Shown in pieces: positions 7,409 through 14,767 of a stretch of DNA of 52,857 nt. Position numbers and translations under genes: made by a program. Below the pieces are notes generated by a model, which was not told the origin of the DNA, did no database searches, and saw only the letters and a list, made by a program, of their open reading frames with translations. The DNA is from Thermoprotei archaeon. Its GTDB lineage: Archaea > Thermoproteota > Methanomethylicia > Nezhaarchaeales > B40-G2. The stretch spans positions 1-52,857 of the forward strand of contig QMSI01000004.1 of assembly GCA_003649615.1 (NCBI GenBank), given 5' to 3'. Numbering within the stretch: the first letter of the stretch is position 1; each line of letters starts with the position of its first letter.

Positions 7409-8593
7409 CCTAGCTATCGTGCTGAGCAAGTCGTTAATCATAGCATCGGTCTTTAACCCCTTTGGATGAAAGTGCGTTCGATAAACCTGGAAACCTGACG
7501 AGCGAAGCTCTTCCATGATAGAGGTCATTGGAGGCTCCCTACTTCTTAAACGGTGGCTCAGGCTATCTACAGTGTAGTATAGTGGAGGAGCTTGGCTTTC
7601 CTCAACGATGGTTGAGAGCAGAGATGACTCACGTCTCTTATGCCTAAAGCCACTGGCTTCAACCTCCCTCAATACCTGGTCCACGAACATCCTGTCCTGT
7701 ATAGGTCCACACCATAGAGGACCCCCTATGAGCAGGCGCGACCCACATAGTGGACAACGTTCTTCAAGAGCAGTGGCGATGCCATGTTTAAGGAAACGAT
7801 GCCCGCACCTAGGGCAATGCTCTACGTATCCAAGGTAACGAAAACTGAACGTTGATTTCGAAGCGCCTACCTCTATAAGGACGCACACCCTGAAGTGGTG
7901 TTCAAGGCTATAGCTCAACAAGGGCTTGATAGCTAAATCGAGCTTGCCTGCCTCCCTACATATGAAGCCCATGATTAAGCGGACCGCCAGTTCATGACAG
8001 TACTCAGTCCTAAGCGATCGTCCACCATAACGTCTCTCAGCCACCCTAGGATAAACCCCGCAGAGCGGAGGAGCATCTGTAGCCGTCAACATCAATAACC
8101 CTCCGCTATTCAAAGCTCGCAAAGCCGCCTCCACGTAAGGCGCTGGAGAGCCGAAGGGGTCAAGGTCAACTACGTCGTACCTTGAGCCGGGCTTAGCCAT
8201 AGTTGACAATAGCTGGTTGGCTTCAGCCTTCTCTACACGGACTACTCCAGTTAAGCCGTTTAACTCCACGTTTCTCTTAGCTAGCTCCGCTGCGAGAGGG
8301 TTTACGTCACCGATAATCACCTCAGATACTCCTTCAACCTCCTTAGCATACCTTATACCTCTAACGCCAGTAGCTGTCAATGGCTCTATTACCTTCAAGT
8401 CTCGTCCAACCATTTTATGGTAAGCCCTAAGACAACCAATAGCTATGTCTCTGCTCACCTCCATCCTAGGGTTGTAGAATACCGGAGATGATGGGGGGGA
8501 CACCGTGGAGGTAGAGGGCACCAAGAGAGAAGCTTCCCCTTCCACGATCCTCCGTAGCTCTATCCCCTGAAAAACCAAGCTAGCCTTCCCCAC
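7355..8593 (-). CDS. trm1: tRNA (guanine(26)-N2)-dimethyltransferase Trm1
   Basis: A SAM-dependent methyltransferase that makes dimethylguanosine at position 26 of tRNAs. In 412 residues: an N-terminal substrate region (VFYNPRMEVSRDIA), the SAM-binding motif EPLTATGVRGIRYAKE near 70, IIGDVNPLAAE near 92, the catalytic DLDPFGSPAPY near 144, and a C-terminal zinc ribbon with two CPxCG knuckles (CPRCGH, CPLCGS). Length and order match archaeal Trm1. Its start overlaps the end of the upstream rlmE gene by 14 bases, implying co-transcription from the TFE-beta promoter. Its last 18 codons or so run antisense into the UbiA-family gene. Confidence 0.93.
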   Translation of the reverse strand: MGKASLVFQGIELRRIVEGEASLLVPSTSTVSPPSSPVFYNPRMEVSRDIAIGCLRAYHKMVGRDLKVIEPLTATGVRGIRYAKEVEGVSEVIIGDVNPLAAELAKRNVELNGLTGVVRVEKAEANQLLSTMAKPGSRYDVVDLDPFGSPAPYVEAALRALNSGGLLMLTATDAPPLCGVYPRVAERRYGGRSLRTEYCHELAVRLIMGFICREAGKLDLAIKPLLSYSLEHHFRVCVLIEVGASKSTFSFRYLGYVEHCPRCGHRFLKHGIATALEERCPLCGSRLLIGGPLWCGPIQDRMFVDQVLREVEASGFRHKRRESSLLSTIVEESQAPPLYYTVDSLSHRLRSREPPMTSIMEELRSSGFQVYRTHFHPKGLKTDAMINDLLSTIARLVKIGADDEGYQAYQHP

Positions 8594-9185
8594 CCTTAAA
8601 AAGGAGAGCTACAGCATAAATTTCAGCGCTTGAGGACCTTGAAGCTCTAGGCCTCGTAAGCTTAACGGACTCGAACCTACCCTTAACTTCCTTGAAAGCT
8701 TCCTGGAAAGAGTAGCCTTGAAACATCTTCAACACCGCGCTCCCCCTAGGTTTAAGCACTTCATCGATCACCTTTAAGGCCGACTCTACTAAGGAGGCTT
8801 GCCTAGCCACGTCTAACTCCCATACACCTGATACTTTCGGTGAAAGGTCTGAGAGCACGACGTCGGCCTTTCTAGGTAAGGCTTCAAGAATAAGTTGAGG
8901 AGCACCCGGGCTGGTTACATCGAGTCTAAGTAGCTTGACATTACTCCAAGGGAACGGCTTAATGGGGTTAAGGTCAACCCCCAGCACAAACCCATCCTCC
9001 CCCACGTGCTCTCTAGCTACTTGAATCCATCCACCAGGAGCTGCTCCAAGATCAACCACCACGGCGCCTCTCCTAAAAATTCTAAAGCGATCAGCGAGCT
9101 CCTTGAGCTTGAAAGCAGCCCTTGAGCGATAACCCAATCTACGCGCAAGGAAGTAGAAGTGGTCTTTACGTCTCTTCTCCGTCAT
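8580..9185 (-). CDS. rlmE: FtsJ/RlmE-type 2'-O-ribose RNA methyltransferase
   Basis: A SAM-dependent methyltransferase that in bacteria modifies a uridine in the A-loop of 23S rRNA; archaeal homologues are assumed to modify rRNA. From the chosen start the protein has 201 residues: KRRKDHFYFLARRLGYRSRAAFKL at the N-terminus (shown here as two joined family blocks around the catalytic Lys), the SAM motif DLGAAPGGW near 45, GVDLNPIKP near 68, the catalytic Asp in DVVLSDLSPKVSG near 108, and VLKMFQG near 149. A longer reading from 9290 would overlap the upstream gene; the ATG at 9185, five bases after that gene's stop, begins exactly where homology begins. It forms an operon with TFE-beta and trm1. 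Confidence 0.9.
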   Translation of the reverse strand: MTEKRRKDHFYFLARRLGYRSRAAFKLKELADRFRIFRRGAVVVDLGAAPGGWIQVAREHVGEDGFVLGVDLNPIKPFPWSNVKLLRLDVTSPGAPQLILEALPRKADVVLSDLSPKVSGVWELDVARQASLVESALKVIDEVLKPRGSAVLKMFQGYSFQEAFKEVKGRFESVKLTRPRASRSSSAEIYAVALLFKGGEG

Positions 9186-9189
9186 ATTT

Positions 9190-9615
9190 TCAAGCAGCTT
9201 CCTCGAGAGTAGATGCTTCAGCTTCAAGCCACTTCGTGAGCGCTGGGCACCTGCCAGGACTGATGGGTTGACCAGGGGCACAACGCTCAATGTCAGGACA
9301 GGAGAAACATGGACAACCTACAATGTCGTCGATGTTCACCTTAAAGGTTCGCTGCACCAACACAATCCTGTAGGTTTTACGTTTATTATAAACGACAGGC
9401 TCTCTCTTAACAAGGCCTTTACGCTCTAAGCGCAACGTTATCCTAGAGCCTTCACGGCTACTAACATTTAGAGCCTTCCATAGGTCACACTGTAGAGCCT
9501 CTCCTGCCTCCTTGACCATCTTGAGAGCCTTCTCCTCAATTTCACTAAGCGAAGGCGTAGCAACACGCCCCCAGCCCTTGTATATTTCTCCCCACCCTTT
9601 ACATATATTTCGCAT
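9190..9615 (-). CDS. TFE-beta / Rpc34-like transcription factor with Fe-S cluster
   Basis: A protein of up to 141 residues. An N-terminal winged helix (LSEIEEKALKMVKEAG through KRKTYRIV) is followed by a cysteine-rich C-terminus with GCPCFSCPDIERC and the phrase ISPGRCPALTKWLE. This tail closely resembles the end of eukaryotic RPC39/Rpc34 (CP-FDDC--GGEISPSNC---TEWLEF, from memory) and archaeal TFE-beta, which with TFE-alpha assists TBP/TFB in promoter opening and binds a cubane Fe-S cluster. The start is uncertain: ATG at 9615 lies only a few bases after the TATA box, and GTG at about 9564, preceded by a G-rich stretch, would better fit transcription start spacing. It sits between TFB and rlmE-trm1, an operon of RNA-related genes. 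Confidence 0.78.
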   Translation of the reverse strand: MRNICKGWGEIYKGWGRVATPSLSEIEEKALKMVKEAGEALQCDLWKALNVSSREGSRITLRLERKGLVKREPVVYNKRKTYRIVLVQRTFKVNIDDIVGCPCFSCPDIERCAPGQPISPGRCPALTKWLEAEASTLEEAA

Positions 9616-9618
9616 CTC

Positions 9619-9643
9619 TCTTATATATGGCTTTAATAAGCCA
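9619..9643 (-). promoter_or_regulatory. TFE-beta promoter: TATA box abutted by a 6-bp inverted repeat
   Basis: On the minus strand CATATATAAG (about 9621-9630) is a strong TATA box. Directly upstream and partly overlapping it is TGGCTT-TAAT-AAGCCA (9628-9643), a perfect inverted repeat covering the BRE position where TFB contacts DNA. A repressor bound here would block initiation, so it is a candidate operator. Confidence 0.4.
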
Positions 9644-9732
9644 ATACCCTTCTATAACCAACTTCATAGTTCTTCTCTAACCTTCAATTAAAACGTGTTT
9701 AAACAAGAATTCAGAATTAATAAATAATCAAT

Positions 9733-9739
9733 AAAAAAA
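9733..9739 (-). terminator. Oligo-T terminator after TFB
   Basis: Seven A residues on the plus strand read as TTTTTTT on the minus strand, eight bases past the TFB stop, within a very AT-rich stretch. Confidence 0.5.
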
Positions 9740-9747
9740 GTATGCGA

Positions 9748-10662
9748 TTATATCATCACTATGAAGTCGAGCTTCTTCAACAACTCTTGGTATCTATTTC
9801 TCACCGTGACCTCCGTAACGTTAGCGGAGGTGGCGACGTCCTTTTGAGTACATTTACATTGAAGAAGAGCGCTGGCTATGTAAACCGCCGCCGCCACGAT
9901 CCCCATAGGGCCTCTACCGGACGTTAACCCTGCCTCAGCAGCCTTCTCCAGTATCCTCATGGCCTCTACCTGTACCTCGCTGGGTAGCTTGAGCCTTGAT
10001 ATTAGGCGGGGGACGTAGCTTATGGAGGTGGTGGGTACTACCTTAGCTGAGATGGCCCTAAGGAGGAAGCGATAACTTCTACCTACCTCTTTCTTCTTAA
10101 CCTGCGAGACCCCCGCTATTTCGTCGAGGGTCCTAGGCAACTTGGCTTGGCGGCAAGCCATGTAGATGGCGGCGGCCACCATGCTTTCAATAGACCTACC
10201 TCTAATCAGCTTATTCTCCACCGCCTTCCTATATATTATCGCAGCTTCCTCCCTAACGTTCCTTGGCAAACCTAGCTGAGAAGCCATCCGCTCAAGCTCA
10301 GACAAGGCATGGGCCAGGTTTCTCTCAGAGGCGCTTGAAACCCTAACTCTTTGCTGCCACTTCCTAAGCCTATAGACTTGAAGCCTCTTTGTTAAGGTTA
10401 AGCCTTTACCTGAGGCATCACGGCTAGTCCAGTCAATCACCGTGGAGAGGCCTTTATCGTGAATAGTGTGGGTTAAGGGGGCACCTATCCTAGCTCTCTT
10501 ATCCTGTTGCTCTAAATCGAAGGCCCTCCACTCCGGCCCCATATCTATCATTTTTTCCCTAACTACAAGGCCACAGCATAGGCAAGTCATCTCAGCTCTA
10601 TCGTAGTCTCGTACAAACCTTGTACCTCCACATTCGGGACATCTAATGCTTACGCCTTCCAC
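9748..10662 (-). CDS. tfb: Transcription initiation factor B (TFB)
   Basis: The archaeal TFIIB homologue, which binds the TBP-TATA complex and the BRE and recruits RNA polymerase. An N-terminal zinc ribbon (CPECGG ... CLCCGL) is followed by the B-reader region (GPEWRAFD) and two cyclin folds, the first near 95-190 and the second near 200-300, ending in a helix-turn-helix ([16 protein letters not shown]). The GTG at 10662 is chosen over the ATG at 10719: GGAGG lies seven bases before it, the zinc ribbon starts at once, and the longer reading would run 77 bases into gar1. Length is then 304 residues, normal for TFB. It follows gar1 with a 20-base overlap. Confidence 0.93.
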   Translation of the reverse strand: MEGVSIRCPECGGTRFVRDYDRAEMTCLCCGLVVREKMIDMGPEWRAFDLEQQDKRARIGAPLTHTIHDKGLSTVIDWTSRDASGKGLTLTKRLQVYRLRKWQQRVRVSSASERNLAHALSELERMASQLGLPRNVREEAAIIYRKAVENKLIRGRSIESMVAAAIYMACRQAKLPRTLDEIAGVSQVKKKEVGRSYRFLLRAISAKVVPTTSISYVPRLISRLKLPSEVQVEAMRILEKAAEAGLTSGRGPMGIVAAAVYIASALLQCKCTQKDVATSANVTEVTVRNRYQELLKKLDFIVMI

Positions 10663-10921
10663 GCTTAATCCCTCCAGGTCGCTTAGCCCCCCTGGTCTCC
10701 TTAACGAAAAGCTCACCATTATGAGGTAGCTTCACTGGGAGGGTCTTTATAACTATGTACGGCGACTTAGTGCTCCCTATGATGTCGTAGACCTCCCCAA
10801 CCTCCACGCCTTCACGATTATAAACCTTGGAGCCGAGAGGTGGAAGCGTAGAAAGCATAGAAGGTTTGACTATAAGGGAGCCCAGCTTTGATGCATGTTG
10901 CACCTTGCCGAGTCTCCTCAA
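10643..10921 (-). CDS. gar1: H/ACA ribonucleoprotein subunit Gar1
   Basis: A small RNA-binding subunit of the H/ACA complex that guides pseudouridylation of rRNA and tRNA with Cbf5, Nop10 and L7Ae. The 92 residues have the reduced archaeal form: a single six-stranded barrel ([21 protein letters not shown], then SPYIVIKTL) without the glycine-arginine tails of eukaryotic Gar1, and a short basic C-terminus ([10 protein letters not shown]). The start codon is TTG. A TATA-like ACTTATATTC (10962-10970, minus strand) lies upstream in the divergent gap shared with srp19. It overlaps TFB by 20 bases, so both are probably on one transcript; gar1-tfb linkage is known in archaea. Confidence 0.88.
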   Translation of the reverse strand: MRRLGKVQHASKLGSLIVKPSMLSTLPPLGSKVYNREGVEVGEVYDIIGSTKSPYIVIKTLPVKLPHNGELFVKETRGAKRPGGIKRGRRKH

Positions 10922-10970
10922 GAAATCATCCCCGGGGGGCGGGAAATACCCCGCTCCACAGAATATAAGT

Positions 10971-10988
10971 CTTTCTACATGCAGAAAG
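10971..10988. repeat. 6-bp inverted repeat between gar1 and srp19
   Basis: CTTTCT-ACATGC-AGAAAG is a perfect inverted repeat in the 136-base divergent gap, just upstream of the gar1 TATA box. It could be an operator or chance. The same gap has the direct repeat GTAAGGAGGG at 11010-11019 and 11042-11051; the second copy is the srp19 ribosome binding site. Confidence 0.3.
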
Positions 10989-11057
10989 CTTAGATGGAAG
11001 GGAGAGGAGGTAAGGAGGGTTTGGAACCTTCCTTATAAGGTGTAAGGAGGGCTATAC

Positions 11058-11351
11058 GTGAAGGAAAAGGGATGGCAGTACATCTACCCAGCTTACTTGG
11101 ACAGCTCTAGATCGAGAAGCACGGGTAGAAGAGTGCCTAGAAGCTTAGCGGTGGAGAAACCTAGGCTCGAAGAGATAGTCGAGGCTGCGAGAAAACTTGG
11201 ATTAGAGGTGAAGGCGAAAGAAAACGCAAAGTACCCTAGAGCTTGGTGGAGCGTAGAAGGCTGTGCGCTCGTAAAGAAACGCTGGCCTAAGGAGGAGCTG
11301 CTACGTAAGATAGCCTACAAGATACGAGAGGAGCGATCTAAGACTCGATGA
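11058..11351 (+). CDS. srp19: Signal recognition particle protein SRP19
   Basis: The small protein that binds the tips of helices 6 and 8 of archaeal 7S RNA and prepares it for SRP54 binding during membrane protein targeting. The 97 residues show the family order: YIYPAYLDSSRSRSTGRRVP at the start, where the RNA-binding loop is, then LEEIVEAARKLGLE, the AWW segment and a basic C-terminal end. The GTG start is preceded by AAGGAGG at a good distance. A palindromic TATA box CCTTATAAGG lies about 22 bases before the start. The gene overlaps the convergent rps8e by 14 bases. Confidence 0.93.
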   Translation: MKEKGWQYIYPAYLDSSRSRSTGRRVPRSLAVEKPRLEEIVEAARKLGLEVKAKENAKYPRAWWSVEGCALVKKRWPKEELLRKIAYKIREERSKTR

Positions 11352-11724
11352 GGACCCCGTTAACCACTCCGTCTTGGCCGGGCCTCGAAGTAATCCTAGC
11401 TACGCCTATCTCCGTCTTAACTAAGGCCCCCTTAGTTATGACCCCTCTCCTCGAGTAATCTACGCTGGCTGGATTGGTTAAGACCTGGAGGATCTTCACC
11501 TTCTTCGTGGTGCCCGTTGAAGGATCGCTTACATTGACGTAGGAGGCAGTCCTTAGCTTAATCTTTAAGTTGCCTCCCATTGCCCTCGCAAGAGATCTTC
11601 GCTCCTCTTGTCCTAGTATAGTCTCTACGGGCAGGCTACCCGTCTCGCTTTTACGCTTCCCTCTATGAGGCCTAAACCTTCCTCCCGTAGGCTTCCTTAA
11701 GTCTCTGCCGTGCCAAACGCTCAT
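11338..11724 (-). CDS. rps8e: Ribosomal protein S8e
   Basis: An archaeal-eukaryotic small-subunit ribosomal protein absent from bacteria. The 128-residue protein starts with VWHGRDLRKPTGGR, the canonical S8e beginning, followed by a basic stretch (PHRGKRKSETG) and the core ending in GVITKGALVKTEIG and TSRPGQDGVVNG. Length fits archaeal S8e. It is convergent with srp19 and divergent from the M24 peptidase gene, with 60 bases between the two starts that must hold both promoters (TATA-like TATAATATATG near 11757-11767). Confidence 0.95.
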   Translation of the reverse strand: MSVWHGRDLRKPTGGRFRPHRGKRKSETGSLPVETILGQEERRSLARAMGGNLKIKLRTASYVNVSDPSTGTTKKVKILQVLTNPASVDYSRRGVITKGALVKTEIGVARITSRPGQDGVVNGVLIES

Positions 11725-11784
11725 ACCTGTTCAGCTTAAGAGGCAGGGCAGGGGGTTATAATATATGTTTCGTATGAGGGGTAG

Positions 11785-12876
11785 ATGATGAAGGGAAGAT
11801 TGAAGAGAACCATAGCTAAGCTGGAAGAGCAAGGCTTGACTTACGCCTTAATATCCACCCCTGAAAACGTAATGTACCTCACGGGCTTCAAAGCCATAGG
11901 GCAGCCACCGAAGCCCTGCCATCTCCTCATCTCGGCGAAGGAGCCTAAAGCTAAGCTGCTAGTTTCGCCCTTAGACTATGAAGAAGCCATGGAGAGCGTA
12001 GGCAGTGAACTCGAAGTGGTGAAGCTGAAGACTAAGTCCGTCGCCGACGCTCTTTCCAAGATCCTTCCTAGGGGACGTGGAGTTTTAGGTGTGGAGCTAG
12101 GCTACGTCAACCACCTCTTCCTCGAAGAGCTGAAGAGCAAATTAAAGGACGTGGAGCTGAAAGACTTCTCAAGCCAAGTAGAAGAGCTAAGAGCGGTTAA
12201 GGACTCAGAAGAGGTAGAAGCCATAAAGAAAGCTGTTCAAGTAGCCGAAGAGGCCATAAAGAAAGGGCTTAACTTAATAGTCGAAGAGGCCACAGAGAGA
12301 GAAATAGCAGCAGAGATAGAGTATGAAGCTAGGAAAGCTGGAGCTGAGGGGGTTGCCTTCGATACCATCGTCGCTTCAGGGCCCTACTCAGCTTACCCTC
12401 ATAGAACTGCTGGGGAAAGAAAGGTGAGGAAAGGTGAGGCCGTGGTGTTAGATGAAGGTGTGAGGGTGAAGGGGTATTGCTCCGACATAACTAGGACCGT
12501 CGTACTGGGCAAGATCCCTGAAAAGCTAGAGGAAGCCTATGTAGCTGTGCTTGAAGCACAGGAGGAAGCCTCCCGGGCGCTAAAGCCAGGGGTTAAGGCA
12601 TCCACGGTGGATGCTAAGGCAAGAACGTGGCTAAAAAGGAAGAAACTCGCAAGATGGTTCATCCACGGTGTAGGCCACGGCGTAGGTCTAAGTGTACATG
12701 AAAAACCAGCGCTAGCCCCTAAAAGCCACGATAGGTTAATGAGAGGAAACGTTGTCACCCTTGAGCCAGGCATCTACTTGGATAAGCTGGGAGGCGTTAG
12801 GGTGGAGGACATGTACCTCGTGGTTAAGGAAGGAGCTATGAAGCTTACTACCTTAGAGCCACGGTTGGTGCTATAG
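11785..12876 (+). CDS. M24-family metallopeptidase, Xaa-Pro dipeptidase-like
   Basis: A cytosolic two-domain aminopeptidase-P/prolidase family protein of 363 residues. The N-terminal creatinase-like domain (about 1-125, with TPENVMYLTGF) precedes the pita-bread catalytic domain. Metal ligands are visible: Asp in VLDEGVRVKGYCSDITRT (two Asp near 224 and 235), His in HGVGHGVGLSVHE near 297, and Glu in TLEPGIY and GGVRVEDMY near the end. It should cleave N-terminal residues before proline or Xaa-Pro dipeptides. It is the first gene of a tight operon: the next gene starts with the base after its stop codon. Confidence 0.88.
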   Translation: MMKGRLKRTIAKLEEQGLTYALISTPENVMYLTGFKAIGQPPKPCHLLISAKEPKAKLLVSPLDYEEAMESVGSELEVVKLKTKSVADALSKILPRGRGVLGVELGYVNHLFLEELKSKLKDVELKDFSSQVEELRAVKDSEEVEAIKKAVQVAEEAIKKGLNLIVEEATEREIAAEIEYEARKAGAEGVAFDTIVASGPYSAYPHRTAGERKVRKGEAVVLDEGVRVKGYCSDITRTVVLGKIPEKLEEAYVAVLEAQEEASRALKPGVKASTVDAKARTWLKRKKLARWFIHGVGHGVGLSVHEKPALAPKSHDRLMRGNVVTLEPGIYLDKLGGVRVEDMYLVVKEGAMKLTTLEPRLVL

Positions 12877-13659
12877 TTGAGTAAGGCCAAGGAGGTCTTA
12901 AAGAAACTAACAGAGGTTGAAGAAAAGCTAGAAGTTAAGTTAAGTTGCGTGAAGAAGGTTGAAGAAAAGCTCCACGAAGCCCGTAGCAAGCTATCGAGGC
13001 TAAGCGAAGAGGGAATGGAGGTAAAGGAGAAGTTGAGGGAGATCTACGAAGAGGTCTCTAGACTTAAGAAAAGAGAGTTGGAGTTAAGGAGGGAGGAAGC
13101 AGAGCTTAGGAAAGAGCTCAGAGAACCTGAAGAACAGTTGAAGCTTAAGCTCGAGAAGCTTGAATGGAAACACCAAGTAAGTAGTCTAAGCAAGGAGGAG
13201 GAAAAACGGCTAATCGGGGAAGTAAAGGCAGTTGCCCGAAGCCTTAAGGCCTGGAGGAAGGTTAAGGAGATAGAAAAAGAGCTAGGAGAAGCCTCCTCAA
13301 GGAGATCGGAGCTTAGAATCGAGGCAGAGAGACTAAAGCAGCGTCTAGCCCAGCTGAGCGAGGAGAAGGTTAAAGTTAAGAAAAGAATAGAGGAGCTTAA
13401 AGCTGCTTTAAAACAGGAAAAAAGCGGGTTAAAAGAAGTTAAGGACGAGGTTAAAGCCTATCGAGAAGAGCTCCATAAACTAAAAGAGGCCGAGCTTGAA
13501 GAAAAAGCCAAGGTTTTAGCGCAGGAAACTAAGAGGAAAGGACAAATAGCGAGAGAGGCCTTAAAGAAATTAAGAGAGGGCAGGAAGGTTTCCTTAGATG
13601 AGATGAGGGTGCTGATGGAGGAAGGGTTGTTAAGGGAGGGTGAAGAATCATTTGAGTGA
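12877..13659 (+). CDS. Coiled-coil protein of unknown function
   Basis: The 260-residue protein is almost entirely Lys/Glu/Leu-rich heptads, predicted to form a long coiled coil with a break near Pro in LREPEEQL (about residue 85). No signal peptide, membrane helix or catalytic motif is visible. The C-terminus (about 220-260: REALKKLREGRKVSLDEMRVLMEEGLL) looks like a short globular helical cap. It resembles archaeal coiled-coil proteins of the COG1340 kind, but coiled coils match by composition and I give no function. The TTG start directly follows the stop of the M24 gene, and the end overlaps the DUF373 gene, so translation is probably coupled. Confidence 0.75.
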   Translation: MSKAKEVLKKLTEVEEKLEVKLSCVKKVEEKLHEARSKLSRLSEEGMEVKEKLREIYEEVSRLKKRELELRREEAELRKELREPEEQLKLKLEKLEWKHQVSSLSKEEEKRLIGEVKAVARSLKAWRKVKEIEKELGEASSRRSELRIEAERLKQRLAQLSEEKVKVKKRIEELKAALKQEKSGLKEVKDEVKAYREELHKLKEAELEEKAKVLAQETKRKGQIAREALKKLREGRKVSLDEMRVLMEEGLLREGEESFE

Positions 13660-14767
13660 AGAGCCGAAACAGCGCTTCTTAGTGATCTATGTTGATAGAG
13701 ACGACGACATCGGTAGAACTCTTAACATCAAGACCCCCATCGTAGGTAGGCAGCAAAACCTTGAAGCTGCTACTCGTTTCGCTCTAGCAGCACCTGAAGA
13801 CTCCGACGCTAACGCCCTCTTCGCAGCTATACAGGTATACGATAAGCTACGGGAGGAAGGAGCTGAGTGCGAAGTAGCAACTCTTGCTGGAGCGTTTGAA
13901 GGAGGTGTTAAAGCAGATATAAAGGTAGCTAAGGAGCTTGACGAAGTACTTAGAAAGTACCCAGCCGACGGGGCTGTGATGGTCAGCGATGGGGCAGCCG
14001 ATGAACACGTTATACCTATCATTCAGTCCAGGCTGCCCATAACCTCCATTAGAAGAGTGGTAGTGAGGCAGTCCAGGGGGCTAGAGGAAACCTACTTCTT
14101 GCTGGTTAAATACCTTAGAAGGGTCATGGAGGACCCTAAGTACTCCATTTACATGTTCGGTATCCCTGGAGTCTTCCTAGTGATGGTGGCTATCCTGTCC
14201 AGCTTGGGTATGGCACACTATGCAGGAGCAGCTCTTCTATTTCTTATAGGGATGACACTAGTGGTTAAGGGCTTCTCCCTGGATAAGATGCTCCTAAATG
14301 CCTGGTCGTCGTCCCCCATAATATTCTCCAGCGTCGTCATAGCCATAATAACCTTCAGCATCGCCGCCTACCTCGGAGCAGCTGCTGTCTCCTCGATAAT
14401 CGCTGCGGAGGGCCATGCCGAGCTCTTGGGACTGCCAAGGTTGATTGGAGCCTTCCTCTCCTTGCCCGACATGCCCGTCTTCCTCACCAAAATATACAAC
14501 GTCGACATAATAATGGGTGGGATCATCATACTCCTTATCGGCAGAGCCGTTGATAAATATGTTAGTGGAAGGCCAAAGGTCTGGCATGAAGGGCTCACCA
14601 TAATCCTATGCATAATGCTAATCCTACTACTCAGGGAGGTAGCCGACCTACTCATGAACCCTCTACAGACCCCTCTAACCTTCATGATATGGATACTATT
14701 GACTGTGATAATTTACGGAGCATTGATGGTAGCATTCATGTTCTATGAAAGGTGGAAGCGGGCTTGA
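13652..14767 (+). CDS. DUF373 family membrane protein
   Basis: A conserved archaeal protein of unknown function, about 371 residues. A soluble N-terminal domain (about 1-165) contains VIYVDRDDDIG, the DSDANALFAA segment and VMVSDGAADE, typical of DUF373. About six hydrophobic helices follow from residue 150 to the end, so the enzyme-like domain is membrane-anchored on the cytoplasmic face. The start is uncertain: TTG at 13652 has GGGAGG upstream and forms a TTGAGTGA overlap with the previous stop, while GTG at 13640 has no room for a ribosome binding site. The acidic DRDDD and SDGAADE clusters suggest metal binding, which is inference. It sits between the coiled-coil gene and a phosphorylase gene in one operon. 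Confidence 0.82.
   Translation: MSEEPKQRFLVIYVDRDDDIGRTLNIKTPIVGRQQNLEAATRFALAAPEDSDANALFAAIQVYDKLREEGAECEVATLAGAFEGGVKADIKVAKELDEVLRKYPADGAVMVSDGAADEHVIPIIQSRLPITSIRRVVVRQSRGLEETYFLLVKYLRRVMEDPKYSIYMFGIPGVFLVMVAILSSLGMAHYAGAALLFLIGMTLVVKGFSLDKMLLNAWSSSPIIFSSVVIAIITFSIAAYLGAAAVSSIIAAEGHAELLGLPRLIGAFLSLPDMPVFLTKIYNVDIIMGGIIILLIGRAVDKYVSGRPKVWHEGLTIILCIMLILLLREVADLLMNPLQTPLTFMIWILLTVIIYGALMVAFMFYERWKRA

Noticed and set aside
10643-10719. Longer TFB from ATG 10719
   Set aside because: It would overlap gar1 by 77 bases and add residues before the zinc ribbon with no homology; the GTG at 10662 has a well-placed GGAGG.
14294-14685. Minus-strand frames antisense to the DUF373 gene
   Set aside because: They are shadows of the membrane-helix codons; composition is unusual (many Tyr, Gly, Asp) and there is no homology.
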